NCBI RefSeq assembly: GCF_963674565.1
Contig: NZ_OY771430.1
Location: 124,001 to 188,000 of the forward strand
Source: an uncultured Carboxylicivirga sp.
GTDB taxonomy: Bacteria > Bacteroidota > Bacteroidia > Bacteroidales > Marinilabiliaceae
DNA: 64,000 nt
Reading direction: 5' to 3'
Positions 52,601 to 61,199 of this stretch are shown in pieces; within the stretch, counting starts at the first letter, position 1; each line of letters starts with the position of its first letter. Position numbers and translations under genes: made by a program. Under the pieces are notes generated by a model. The model was not told the DNA's origin and searched no databases. It saw only the letters and a program-made list of their open reading frames with translations.

Positions 52601-54330
52601 ACAATTCACCAATTGGAGCTTCTGCTGCTGATGCTTCAAATCTTATCATTAATGGAGGAGAATTAAAATTTGGTGGTTTTGGAGAGGTTACGACGGATAG
52701 AAGTATAACGCTTGGAAATAACGATGGAGCTATTAATATTGGGAATTCAGGCGGGAGATTAGTTGTTAAGGGAAGTCTTGTTGGCGAAGGTGATTTAGTT
52801 AAAAACGGAACAGGAATTTTATGCCTCGAAACAGTTAATAGTCATTCTGGAACAGTTATTAACTCTGGTATCATTCAATTGTTAGACGATGCGGCCAATA
52901 TAAATGGATTGGGAGATACACTGACTCTTAATGGTGGTACACTGGCAATGCTTGATAATAGTTATTCTTATACTGATAATTGTGGATGGCATATTGTTGT
53001 ACCGGAAGGAAAAACCGGAACCTTAAAACTGGATAGCCGGAGTTCACTTACAGGGAAACTATTGGGTAAAGGTACACTTAATTTATACTCACCCTGGATT
53101 AGAAATGATTTAAAAGGCGACTGGTCTAATTTTGAAGGTGTAATTAATGTTACTACAGATGGCGATGGAGGTGATTTTCGTATTTACAATAACTATGGAT
53201 TTACAAAAGCTACCGTAAACATTAATCCAAATCTGTATGTGTACAATCAGGCTGGAGGAGCTGTGAATTTTGGTGCTTTAAATAGTGAAGTTGGAGCAAC
53301 AATGGCCCCGGGAACCTATAAAGTTGGTTATAATAATTCAGATGCTGTTTTTAAAGGTGTGTTTACCGGATCTACTAATGTTAGTAAATATGGTGAAGGC
53401 AATTGGACATTAACCAATGCCAATGAGTATAGCGGAAGCACTACTGTATATGCCGGAACACTAATTGTTGGTAATACATCAGGAAGTGCAACAGGAAGTA
53501 GTATTGTAACGGTTCGTAATGGTGCAACAATAAGCGGAAGTGGTATTGTATCCGGAAGTGTCAGTCTTTATGGTTTAATGTCAGGAGAAGGAACTTTCAA
53601 CGGAACAGTTTCCATTTCAAGTGGCGGTGTCCGCATAGCGGATAATACAATTAACGGTGCACTACGTATATTTTCTAATGGTACTCTTTCTGGTGAAGGT
53701 AATATTAACGGAGTAGTCACATTGTATAGTGGTGCTATTATTGCTCCCGGAATAGATGGTGTTGGCACTATAAATTGTCAACAGGCTTTTACCTTAGTTG
53801 AAGGTTGTATTTTGCATTTTGAAGTTGATAAAGGAAATGGGGTGAATGACCTTGTTGTATCGCAAAATTCAATTACTCTGGCAGGAGAGCTAAACCTCTC
53901 TGAAATCAATGGAACAGCTTTTGAAGCTGGTGATAGTTTTAAATTATTTGATGCTTCATCAGTAGAAGGAAGTTTTTCTGATATTGTGCCTGCTGCGCCA
54001 GGTGATGGTTTGATATGGGATCTGTCTAAACTAAACACTGATGGTATTATTGAGGTTGCTGCGTCAACGGGATTAGGGAATGCTACAATGGGTAAAGTCA
54101 GTATTTATCCGAATCCAACAAAAGGCATATTTAATATCGAATTAGAATCAAATGTATTGATTAATAGTGTTGAAATTATTGATTTGCAAGGACAGGTTGT
54201 AAAACTAAGCAGTGAAGTGCAAAGTTCTGAATTGAGTGTTGATGCTTCGACTTTGTCTTCAGGGATTTATTTTGTTTTTATTCATACAGATAAAGGTCTG
54301 GTGAAAGAAAAATTACTGATTAGTAAATGA
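49666..54330 (+). CDS. Rhamnogalacturonan lyase (PL11-like) with autotransporter-type repeats and T9SS tail
   Basis: A 1,554-residue exported enzyme. Signal peptide MKNRFVQIWLLLFFLVNSLQVFSQ; residues about 25-608 match PL11 rhamnogalacturonan lyase (MENLNHGLLAVK, VGDLDGDGQYEIIVKR, DFNGDGKAEVALRTSDG, HGDAQHLADINPNRKGLE, DILGDWREEVIWRTND), with several Ca-binding DxDGDG loops. From about 610 to 1,470 come beta-strand repeats of the autotransporter-associated type (GSGNLSIETNNTFSGTTRVW, GTGLLAILNGNSYTGPTIIE, GEGNWTLTNANEYSGSTTVY). The C-terminal about 75 residues (VSIYPNPTKGIFNIE...GIYFVFIHTDKGLVKEKLL) are a T9SS type A signal. It cleaves pectin backbone outside the cell. No SusC/SusD genes adjoin it. 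Confidence 0.92.
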   Translation: MKNRFVQIWLLLFFLVNSLQVFSQRKMENLNHGLLAVKTSSGVLVSWRVLAWELKDVAYNLYRDGSKINTTPIDGATNYLDASGTTTSNYQLKLVVKGVEQAEDETCAVWAQNSLDIPVRPIDGVYNTYHLNDASVGDLDGDGQYEIIVKRLALNKDVSSTDYHYLEAYKLDGTLLWAVNMGPNIYNDVEFNFLVYDFNGDGKAEVALRTSDGFIDGVGVNIGDADGDGITNYRYSVSSVGYRMEGPDYLSVLDGESGAELDRVNYIPRGNITDWGRDDGGHRSTKCMFTIAYLDGVHPDIVIGRGIYERIAMAAWSFRDASLSQKWYFDSNNNPAYAQQGYHNLTQGDVDNDGCDEIVYGSMCIDNDGTGLYSTGLGHGDAQHLADINPNRKGLEFFGCLENSAGGDYRDAGTGEILFYKNIGRDMGRCGSADITPDYPGMEMWGPSGFPFLSSTGSEITSLTPPSSMNFFIWWDGDLSRELLDHAWYGDYGVGTITKYNNGANTQLLYADGTLSDNWTKGNPGLSADILGDWREEVIWRTNDNSVLRIYTTPYTTTVKIYTLMHDPQYRAAIAWQPNSYNQPPHPSFFIGNDMDSIPPAPIVLPGQMVYSGGSWDVSSTSWAQNGTAVSFTDGDSLLFDISGTQSNVELIGSLSPEDIRFISPNDFTFSGDGVIAGETDLTKAGSGNLSIETNNTFSGTTRVWEGMLTLSGELNSAVFVKRFATLAGSGKFRKGITVEPYAELIISNQQEEGDSLFVDDHLTLSEKSIVYMDLSDDIDAVTKVNDIIIIDGDLNITGKISLTINRLDGKLTAGTYVLAKYTGSFNGSVDNVSIKGIPGLPYTLTIDAGEVKLEVADTRLPGKVVWKGYVDKNWNLFNTLNWDNQGVEDYFLGEDSVVFDNTALQNSVLINGEYAVSDFLCDADNTFVLGGTGKIAGDGTFTKRGTGLLAILNGNSYTGPTIIEEGTLLVNTLANGGYNSPIGASAADASNLIINGGELKFGGFGEVTTDRSITLGNNDGAINIGNSGGRLVVKGSLVGEGDLVKNGTGILCLETVNSHSGTVINSGIIQLLDDAANINGLGDTLTLNGGTLAMLDNSYSYTDNCGWHIVVPEGKTGTLKLDSRSSLTGKLLGKGTLNLYSPWIRNDLKGDWSNFEGVINVTTDGDGGDFRIYNNYGFTKATVNINPNLYVYNQAGGAVNFGALNSEVGATMAPGTYKVGYNNSDAVFKGVFTGSTNVSKYGEGNWTLTNANEYSGSTTVYAGTLIVGNTSGSATGSSIVTVRNGATISGSGIVSGSVSLYGLMSGEGTFNGTVSISSGGVRIADNTINGALRIFSNGTLSGEGNINGVVTLYSGAIIAPGIDGVGTINCQQAFTLVEGCILHFEVDKGNGVNDLVVSQNSITLAGELNLSEINGTAFEAGDSFKLFDASSVEGSFSDIVPAAPGDGLIWDLSKLNTDGIIEVAASTGLGNATMGKVSIYPNPTKGIFNIELESNVLINSVEIIDLQGQVVKLSSEVQSSELSVDASTLSSGIYFVFIHTDKGLVKEKLLISK

Positions 54331-54355
54331 TAAATTAAAATTTTAAATACTTAAT

Positions 54356-54401
54356 AATCCGTAATATAAACCAAAAGGAATATGTTACGGATTGTTTTTA
54401 T
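54356..54401 (+). terminator. Terminator after the PL11 lyase gene
   Basis: AATCCGTAA/TTACGGATT stem (54356-54364 with 54385-54393), extendable by TATA/TAT, followed by GTTTTTA, 26 nt past the stop. Confidence 0.8.
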
Positions 54402-54408
54402 CATTATA

Positions 54409-55398
54409 CTAATAAAGGTTCTTGGAAGAATTATCTTCTTTCATTTTAATTACAACATTACCAACCTTCTTTCCCGTTAAAACATAATCAAAAGCCTCTT
54501 TAATCTGATCAAAAGGGAGTACTTTTTCGATGACAGGTTTAAAGGCGCCTTGTTTGGCTAATTGATTAATAATATTAATGCTTGCCTGAGTATTGGAAGG
54601 AAATGGGAATTTTACTTTTTTACCATTTGATAAAATACCGAAAATGGCTAAAAAGGCATTTTGAGCATAAGGGCCCAACTCAGAAGACAGGTAGATTCCA
54701 CCAGGCTTAAGAATTTTTTTACACTCCCCAAAGGTACTTTTCTCAACCATATCAAATACATAATTGTATTCTTCATTTGTTTTGGTAAAGTCTTCTTTTT
54801 CGTAATCAATTGCTTTTGTGGCTCCTAATTGCATTACCAGTTCTTTGTGCTCACCTCTGCAGGTTGCGGTTATTACAGCACCATAATGCACAAGTAATTG
54901 AATAGCAGCAGAACCAATAGCACCTGTTCCTCCATTGACAAGGATCTTATCACCCTCTTTAATATCGATCTTATTTATGAAATTATAAGCATAGTGAGCA
55001 CCTTCCATTAAAGCAGCAGCTTCGGTATATGACATTGGTGTGTGGATATGTCCAATTGCCTTATGTTCCGAGATACACAAGTATTCTGCATGTGAGCTAA
55101 CACCCATATCATCAAAACCAAAAACCTTGTCACCAACCTTATAATGTGTGACTTTTGACCCAACTTCTTCTATAATTCCTGCAAAGTCAGTTCCCAATAC
55201 AGGGTTTCGGGGAGAACCAATACCGGTAAGCAAACGCATAATCCATAAATCGGCTTTCAACATAGCTCCATCAGTACGATTAACGGTGGTTGCAAAAACT
55301 TTTATAAGTAGTTCTTTTTCTTTTGCTTGAGGTTTTGGAATGTCTTTGAATTCAAGTACATCGGGCGACCCGTATTTGGTGTAGTAACTGGCTTTCAT
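54409..55398 (-). CDS. NAD(P)-dependent medium-chain oxidoreductase (quinone oxidoreductase-like)
   Basis: A 329-residue zinc-free MDR protein. The GroES-like N-terminal half (MKASYYTKYGSPDVLEFKDI, VLGTDFAGIIEEVGSKVTHY) is followed by the nucleotide-binding fold with VNGGTGAIGSAAIQL and GATKAIDYEKEDF. The structural and catalytic Cys/His sets of zinc alcohol dehydrogenases are missing, so reduction of quinones or enones with NAD(P)H is more likely than alcohol oxidation. It is divergent from the gal operon and unlinked by sequence to it. Confidence 0.88.
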   Translation of the reverse strand: MKASYYTKYGSPDVLEFKDIPKPQAKEKELLIKVFATTVNRTDGAMLKADLWIMRLLTGIGSPRNPVLGTDFAGIIEEVGSKVTHYKVGDKVFGFDDMGVSSHAEYLCISEHKAIGHIHTPMSYTEAAALMEGAHYAYNFINKIDIKEGDKILVNGGTGAIGSAAIQLLVHYGAVITATCRGEHKELVMQLGATKAIDYEKEDFTKTNEEYNYVFDMVEKSTFGECKKILKPGGIYLSSELGPYAQNAFLAIFGILSNGKKVKFPFPSNTQASINIINQLAKQGAFKPVIEKVLPFDQIKEAFDYVLTGKKVGNVVIKMKEDNSSKNLY

Positions 55399-55554
55399 TG
55401 ACAGGTAGTTTGGATGATTGTATGAAAGTTACAAACATTTTTACATGATGTAAATTATCATTGAAAAGAAAAACAAATGAATGGGCATAATGTTTGCTCT
55501 GTTCACAATTGCTTGTATCAGGTTTTTATAAGATCTTTGAAATTATTTGTGTTA

Positions 55555-55611
55555 TAAAAGTAAAAAATACGTTTAAAAAATTTTTAAAAGTAATTTTTAC
55601 TTTTATATTTG
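55555..55611 (+). promoter_or_regulatory. gal operon promoter with overlapping palindromic operator
   Basis: TAAAAGTAA-TTT-TTACTTTTA (55585-55605) is a perfect 9-bp palindrome. Its end overlaps the -7 element TATATTTG (55604-55611), an exact TAnnTTTG. A further half-site TAAAAGTAA lies at 55555-55563, exactly 30 bp upstream. The ATG of the regulator is at 55616, so transcripts would be leaderless or nearly so. No -33 TTTG is present. Confidence 0.7.
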
Positions 55612-55615
55612 AAAA

Positions 55616-56326
55616 ATGGAAAATCAGCAGCAACTATATAGCCAATATCAAAAGATAAAACGATTTGTATCTGTCGATTGTGTTATTTTTGGCTATGAAC
55701 AAGACCAATTAAAGTTATTGCTGTTTAAAAGGATAATTCCACCGGCTCAAGGCGAATGGTCATTGATCGGAGGATGGCTCCAGGAAGATGAATCGGCAGA
55801 GACAGCTGCCATGAGAGTTCTTCAATACATAACCGGTTTGACAGATATATATCTCGAACAGGTTCATGTCTTTTCAAAACCGGACCGAGATCCCGGAGGT
55901 AATGTATTAACCATTGTTTTTAATGCATTAATTAGAATTGAGAAACATTCTAAGCAACTGATTGAGAAGTTTGGTGCTCAATGGTTCTCTCTTAAAGAGG
56001 TTCCTCAGCTTATTTTTGACCATGATGAAATGATCAGGATTGCTTTTGAAAAACTCCGCCTGAAGGCAACCTATAACCTGATAGGTCGTCAGTTGTTACC
56101 CGAAAAATTTACGATTACACAGCTTCGTAATTTATACAATGCAATCTTTCAGAAGCAATTCGATCCGGGTAATTTCCGTAAGAAAGTATTGTCGTTAAAA
56201 ATGCTGGAACAGTTAGAAGAAAAAGATATGTCGGAATCGAAAAAAGGGGCTTTTTACTACAAATTCAAAGATGTTGAAGAAAGCTATGTTGTGGAGCCCA
56301 TCTTTCGAAATGCGATAAAACTCTAA
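55616..56326 (+). CDS. NrtR-type NUDIX/winged-helix regulator of the gal operon
   Basis: A 236-residue transcription factor of the NUDIX-related class (as AraR and NrtR). The NUDIX-like domain (about 15-145) has GGWLQEDESAETAAMRVLQY at the Nudix box position. The conserved REUXEE glutamates are replaced (RVLQYI), so catalysis is lost and the domain probably only binds a ligand. The C-terminal winged helix (about 155-236) contains FTITQLRNLYNAIFQKQFDP and FRKKVLSLKMLEQLEE. It starts the operon and precedes galT by 23 nt, so it most likely senses a galactose- or sugar-derived metabolite and controls its own promoter (inference). Confidence 0.85.
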   Translation: MENQQQLYSQYQKIKRFVSVDCVIFGYEQDQLKLLLFKRIIPPAQGEWSLIGGWLQEDESAETAAMRVLQYITGLTDIYLEQVHVFSKPDRDPGGNVLTIVFNALIRIEKHSKQLIEKFGAQWFSLKEVPQLIFDHDEMIRIAFEKLRLKATYNLIGRQLLPEKFTITQLRNLYNAIFQKQFDPGNFRKKVLSLKMLEQLEEKDMSESKKGAFYYKFKDVEESYVVEPIFRNAIKL

Positions 56327-56349
56327 AATAATTAATTAAACTCATAGAA

Positions 56350-57396
56350 ATGGATACTTTTCAATTTACAGAACACTCGCACCGCAGATACAATCCGTTA
56401 AACGGAGAGTGGGTGTTGGTATCACCACACAGAACCAAGCGTCCATGGCAAGGTAAAGTTGAGAAACCTGCTGTTGACGAGCGTCCTCAGTACGATGAAA
56501 AATGTTACCTGTGCCCTGGAAATGAAAGAGCCGGAGGTTTTAAAAATCCTGATTACAAAGATACATTTGTGTTTCAGAATGATTTTAGTGCCTTAGTACC
56601 AGATATTCCTCAAGGAGCATTTGAAAAGAAAGGCTTGTTTAAAGCGGTAAGCGAAAGAGGTTTTTGTAAAGTAATTTGTTTCTCACCACGACATGATCTG
56701 ACTATTCCAGAAATGGATGTTGACGGTATTAAGAAAGTGGTTGACTTATGGACTGCAGAATACGAGGAGATTGGTAAGCTTGATTATATCAACTATGTTC
56801 AGATTTTTGAGAACAAAGGTGATATAATGGGATGCAGTAATCCACATCCTCACGGGCAAATCTGGGGGCAATATTCTGTTCCTGTTGAGCCGGCCAAAGA
56901 GCAAAAAATGCAAAAGGAATATTTCGATGCAAACGGAAAAACTCTTTTAGGCGATTATGTTGAGGAAGAATTGAAGGATAAAGAACGCATTCTGGTTGAA
57001 AATGATCATTTTGTAGCATTGGTTCCTTTCTGGGCAACATGGCCGTTTGAAGCAATGATTGTTAGTAAACGAGCTGTATCGAAACTGACTGAATTAACAG
57101 AGGATGAAAAAGTGGCTTTGGCTGATGCCTATAAAAAGCTAACAGTGATGTACGACAACCTTTTTGAGGTTTCGTTCCCATATTCAGCAGGTATCCATCA
57201 GGCACCAACCGATGGAGAAGATCATCCTGAATGGCATCTTCATATGCACTTTTATCCACCATTGTTACGTTCTGCTACTGTGAAGAAGTTTATGGTAGGC
57301 TACGAAATGATGGCCAATGCACAACGCGATATTACTGCTGAGCAGGCTGCAGAACGTTTGCGAGCCTTGCCAACAACTCATTATAAATCAAAATAA
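56350..57396 (+). CDS. galT: UDP-glucose--hexose-1-phosphate uridylyltransferase
   Basis: GalT exchanges UMP between UDP-glucose and galactose-1-phosphate in the Leloir pathway. The 348-residue protein has the HIT-like active site SNPHPHGQIW with HPH at 166-168 (His168 is the nucleophile by analogy), the metal Cys pair in CYLCPGNERAGG, FENKGDIMGCS, and the C-terminal EWHLHMHFYPP. Second gene of the operon, 24 nt before galK. Confidence 0.97.
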   Translation: MDTFQFTEHSHRRYNPLNGEWVLVSPHRTKRPWQGKVEKPAVDERPQYDEKCYLCPGNERAGGFKNPDYKDTFVFQNDFSALVPDIPQGAFEKKGLFKAVSERGFCKVICFSPRHDLTIPEMDVDGIKKVVDLWTAEYEEIGKLDYINYVQIFENKGDIMGCSNPHPHGQIWGQYSVPVEPAKEQKMQKEYFDANGKTLLGDYVEEELKDKERILVENDHFVALVPFWATWPFEAMIVSKRAVSKLTELTEDEKVALADAYKKLTVMYDNLFEVSFPYSAGIHQAPTDGEDHPEWHLHMHFYPPLLRSATVKKFMVGYEMMANAQRDITAEQAAERLRALPTTHYKSK

Positions 57397-57420
57397 TCAC
57401 ATACTAAATTCAAATAAGTT

Positions 57421-58710
57421 ATGTCAAAAATTAGCGAACTAATTGGAAAAATTAATGGTGGCGATAATGCCGCATTTAAAGAATTATATGGAGCTGAAAG
57501 CGCTGTATTGAAAACTCAGGCTGAACGTTATGAGTCTCTGATGGCTACTTTCCAGGAAACTTTTGGTAAGGACGATGTGATGTTGTTTTCATCACCTGGT
57601 CGTACCGAAATTGGTGGTAACCATACAGATCACAACCACGGTCGTGTATTAGCAGGCGCTGTTAACCTTGATAATATTGCTGTAGCTTCGGCTAACGGTA
57701 CTGACATTATTAAAATTAAGTCAGCTGGTTATCCTGAATTTCAGGTTGATTTGTCTGATCTTTCTATTGATGAATCACAATTTTATACTTCAGGATCGAT
57801 TGTAAAAGGTATCAGTGCTCGTTTGAAAGAGTTAGGATACACTATCGGTGGTTTTGATGCTTGTATCGAAGGTCGTGTGCCTGCAGGTTCAGGATTGAGT
57901 TCATCAGCTTCTTTCGAAGTATTGATTGGAGCTATTATCAGTCACTTATTCAACGATGGAAAATTAGATCCTGTTGAAAACGCAATTATTGGACAATGGG
58001 CTGAAAATAATTTCTTTGGTAAGCCATGTGGTTTAATGGATCAAACAGCTTGTTCAGTGGGTGGTTTGATTACCATCGATTTTGCTGATCCTTCAAAACC
58101 AATTGTAAAAGCTTTGGATTTCGACTTTGTTGCTACTGACTATGCATTGGTAATTACTGATGTGGGTGGTGGTCACGATGATCCTGCTTCTCAGGCTGAG
58201 TATGCTTCTTTGCCAACTGAAATGAAATCAGTAGCGAAAGAATTAGGTGCTCAGGTGTTGCGTGAAGTTACTTTAGAACAAATTATTGATAAAATTCCTG
58301 AAATCCGTGAGAAAACTGGTGACCGCGCTATTTTGCGAGCGTTCCACTTCCAGGGAGACAACCAACGTGTAGCTGACCAGGTGGCTGCTTTGGAAAACAA
58401 CGATTTTGATGCTTTCCTTAAAATGGTTGTGGAGTCAGGATACAGCTCATACATGTATAACCAAAATATCTTTGATGTAGTTCACAAAGATGAGCAAGTA
58501 GTGTCATTAGGATTGGCATTGAGCGAAATGGTATTGAAAGGCAAAGGTGCATGGCGCGTTCACGGTGGTGGATTCGGTGGTACTATCCAGGCTTTTGTAC
58601 CTCAGGATTTAGTTGATACATACGTAAAAACATTAGAGCATGTTTACGGAGAGGGTAAATGTCATAAATTATTTATCCGTTCGAAAGGTTCGGTAAGAGT
58701 TGAATTATAA
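57421..58710 (+). CDS. galK: Galactokinase
   Basis: GalK phosphorylates alpha-D-galactose to galactose-1-phosphate with ATP. The 429-residue GHMP kinase has the galactokinase signature GRTEIGGNHTDHNHG (the usual I-G-E-H-T-D-Y-N is I-G-G-N-H-T-D-H-N here), the ATP loop GRVPAGSGLSSSASFE, and the C-terminal motif WRVHGGGFGGTIQAFV. Product and substrate link it to galT and galM on either side. Confidence 0.96.
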   Translation: MSKISELIGKINGGDNAAFKELYGAESAVLKTQAERYESLMATFQETFGKDDVMLFSSPGRTEIGGNHTDHNHGRVLAGAVNLDNIAVASANGTDIIKIKSAGYPEFQVDLSDLSIDESQFYTSGSIVKGISARLKELGYTIGGFDACIEGRVPAGSGLSSSASFEVLIGAIISHLFNDGKLDPVENAIIGQWAENNFFGKPCGLMDQTACSVGGLITIDFADPSKPIVKALDFDFVATDYALVITDVGGGHDDPASQAEYASLPTEMKSVAKELGAQVLREVTLEQIIDKIPEIREKTGDRAILRAFHFQGDNQRVADQVAALENNDFDAFLKMVVESGYSSYMYNQNIFDVVHKDEQVVSLGLALSEMVLKGKGAWRVHGGGFGGTIQAFVPQDLVDTYVKTLEHVYGEGKCHKLFIRSKGSVRVEL

Positions 58711-58730
58711 TCAGACTAAAAAATCGAATC

Positions 58731-59759
58731 ATGACTAAAGCATCTGATGTTTTTAAATTGAAAAATGCCAATAATGTTGAAGTAACATTTATTGGACGAG
58801 GAGGACAAATTACCGGTATTACTGTTCCTGATAAAGATGGTAAGTTAGCTGATGTGGTAATTGGTTATCAAAGCGTTGAAGAAGCACTTGCAGGTGACGG
58901 ATATTTCGGAGCTCTATGTGGTCGCTTCTCAAACCGCATTGTAAAAGGTCAATTTTCTATAGAAGGAGTTGATTATCAATTGGAATGTAATAACGGACCA
59001 AACCATTTACATGGTGGTTCCGAAGGTTTTAACAGCCGTGTATGGGATGTGACTCCTTATGAAGAATCTCGTTTTGCACAAGCATATAAATTAGCATTGG
59101 TAAGTCCTGATGGAGATCAGGGGTATCCTGGTGAGCTGAAAGTTGAGGTTGTTTACGGTTTGACTGACGAAAATGAGTTAGTGATTGAGTATGCAGCTGA
59201 AACTTCAAAAGCTACTATCATTAACTTAACCAGTCATGCTTACTTCAACCTTAAAGGAGCCGGTAACGGAACCATTGAAGACCAGGTGTTAGAGTTAAAT
59301 GCTTCAAAATTCACTCCTCTTTCAGCTGAAATTGGTACTGTTACAGGTGAGATTACAGAAGTAAAAGGAACCGCTATGGATTTTGTAGATGCAAAAACCA
59401 TTGGTGAGGCTTGTAATGCTGATGATGACCAGGTAAAGATTGTTGATGGTATTGATCACAATTTTGTGATCGATGGTTATGATGGCATGTTGCGTTTAGC
59501 AGCTCGTTTATCTGATGAAGAAAGTGGTCGTTGCATGGAAGTGTTTACCAATCAGCCAGGTATTCAGATTTACACCGGAAGTCATTTCGATGGATCTGAA
59601 ACAGGTAAATTAGGTAAGCCAATTGTAAAATGGGGTGGTGTAGCCATGGAAACTCAGATTTTCCCTGACTCACCAAACAAAGAACATTTCCCTAATGCAG
59701 TTTTAAAACCGGGTGAGGTTTACAAACATACTTGTGTTTATAAATTTTCAATCCAATAA
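58731..59759 (+). CDS. galM: Aldose 1-epimerase (galactose mutarotase)
   Basis: GalM interconverts alpha and beta anomers of galactose so GalK can use it. The 342-residue protein has NGPNHLHGGSEGFNSRVWD with one catalytic His, NLTSHAYFNLKG with the other, and VAMETQIFPDSPNK with the catalytic Glu. No signal peptide is seen, so it is cytosolic. It starts 20 nt after galK. Confidence 0.95.
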   Translation: MTKASDVFKLKNANNVEVTFIGRGGQITGITVPDKDGKLADVVIGYQSVEEALAGDGYFGALCGRFSNRIVKGQFSIEGVDYQLECNNGPNHLHGGSEGFNSRVWDVTPYEESRFAQAYKLALVSPDGDQGYPGELKVEVVYGLTDENELVIEYAAETSKATIINLTSHAYFNLKGAGNGTIEDQVLELNASKFTPLSAEIGTVTGEITEVKGTAMDFVDAKTIGEACNADDDQVKIVDGIDHNFVIDGYDGMLRLAARLSDEESGRCMEVFTNQPGIQIYTGSHFDGSETGKLGKPIVKWGGVAMETQIFPDSPNKEHFPNAVLKPGEVYKHTCVYKFSIQ

Positions 59760-59781
59760 ATAAAATCCTTAAATCATAATC

Positions 59782-60990
59782 ATGAGCAAAAACAAGTATT
59801 TATTTCCATTGATAGTGATGGCCTCACTGTTTTTCCTGTTTGGCTTTATCACTACAATGAATAACTCAACCATTGAGTTTTTGAAAGATGCATTTGGTTT
59901 GAACGATGTTCAGAAGCAATTGCCTAACACTTTCTTCTATGGTGCCTATATATTATCGGTACCTGTTGGTTTCCTGATCAATAAAATCGGATATCGATTC
60001 TCAATCTTCACAGGTTTAGGATTGATTGCATTAGGTTTCTTCGCCAGTATACCTGGTGTTGGATTTGGTTACTACGGATTCTTAAGTGCAGTATCAATTT
60101 TTGCTATCGGTGTTGTAATTCTTCAGGTAGCTGCTGCTCCTTATGTAGTTGCTTTAGGTCCTAAAGAAAGTTCAGCAAGCCGTTTAACATTAACCAATGC
60201 ATTGAACTCAGTTGCAACTGTAATTGCACCTATTTTCGTTTCAATTTTATTGGTTACTCCAGAGTTGGGAGAAGGCGAAACATTGGAGAATTCAGTTATT
60301 CAGGGTATTGTTCAATGGCCATTTGTTGGAATTGGAGTGGCAACAGCTGTAATCCTTTTCATTATGTTCTTCCTGAAACTTCCTAACATCAAAGAAGAGC
60401 AGGAAAAGGCTGAAGCCGGAAGTGATGTAAAACACAAGTCAAGTGCATTTAAATATACTCACGTTTGGTTGGGTTCATTGGCAATTTTCGTTTATATGGG
60501 TATTGAAATTGGTATTCCAAGTTTCTTTGCTGATTTTGCTGATAATGCAGGTGCTACTATCAAAACTTCAACTACTGATATGTTGAAATACTATTGGGGT
60601 GGTCTAATGGTAGGTCGAGTATTGGGTATTTTTGTATTGCAAAAATATAAGGCAAGCACAATCCTTACAGCTTGTGCTATTGGTGGAGCTGCCATGTTAG
60701 GTGGTGCTATTGTTATGGATGGAAACATTGCCATGTGGTTATTCTTAGGTACAGGTTTATTCCACTCAATTATGTGGCCTGTAATCTATAGCTTGGCATT
60801 GGAAGATTTAGGTCCTCACGCGGACGTAGCTTCAGGTATTATTGCTACTTCTGTAATTGGTGCTGCTATTTTAATGCCAATTATGGGTGGTATTCAAACT
60901 ATGGCTGGAGTTATTGCTGCTGTTAGTGCATTGTTTGTTTACTATTTGTACCTTGTTTTCTTTGCAACTAAAGGTTCAAAAATCAGATAA
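59782..60990 (+). CDS. Glucose/galactose MFS transporter (FucP family)
   Basis: A 402-residue, 12-helix major facilitator, proton-linked sugar symporter of the FucP/GluP group. Signatures are FFLFGFITTMNNSTIEFLKD, YGAYILSVPVGFLINKIGYR, ILQVAAAPYVVALGP and YMGIEIGIPSFFADF. In this operon it would import galactose released from plant or algal glycans. It is the last gene, followed by a strong terminator. Confidence 0.93.
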   Translation: MSKNKYLFPLIVMASLFFLFGFITTMNNSTIEFLKDAFGLNDVQKQLPNTFFYGAYILSVPVGFLINKIGYRFSIFTGLGLIALGFFASIPGVGFGYYGFLSAVSIFAIGVVILQVAAAPYVVALGPKESSASRLTLTNALNSVATVIAPIFVSILLVTPELGEGETLENSVIQGIVQWPFVGIGVATAVILFIMFFLKLPNIKEEQEKAEAGSDVKHKSSAFKYTHVWLGSLAIFVYMGIEIGIPSFFADFADNAGATIKTSTTDMLKYYWGGLMVGRVLGIFVLQKYKASTILTACAIGGAAMLGGAIVMDGNIAMWLFLGTGLFHSIMWPVIYSLALEDLGPHADVASGIIATSVIGAAILMPIMGGIQTMAGVIAAVSALFVYYLYLVFFATKGSKIR

Positions 60991-61012
60991 TTTTATCATT
61001 GATTATATTTTT

Positions 61013-61040
61013 AAAGGGCTGCCGTTGGGCAGCCCTTTTT
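61013..61040 (+). terminator. Terminator of the gal operon
   Basis: AAAGGGCTGCC/GGCAGCCCTTT stem (61013-61023 with 61028-61038), GTTG loop, then T run, 22 nt past the transporter stop. Confidence 0.95.
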
Positions 61041-61199
61041 GTTTGGGTATATTGAAAAGATGCTATGGGAATCTTCGTTTTAGACTATTCCTGAATTGAG
61101 TCATTTCTTAATTGGCAACATATGAACCATTCTTGGAAAGATAATTACCATTGGTCCAATTGATTTTTATTTATTTTTAAGGCAGATAAACCTTACAAA

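Noticed and set aside
49666..60990. A polysaccharide utilisation locus joining the lyase and gal operon
   Set aside because: No SusC/SusD pair, glycan regulator or other carbohydrate-active enzyme is present, and the MDR gene lies between on the opposite strand.
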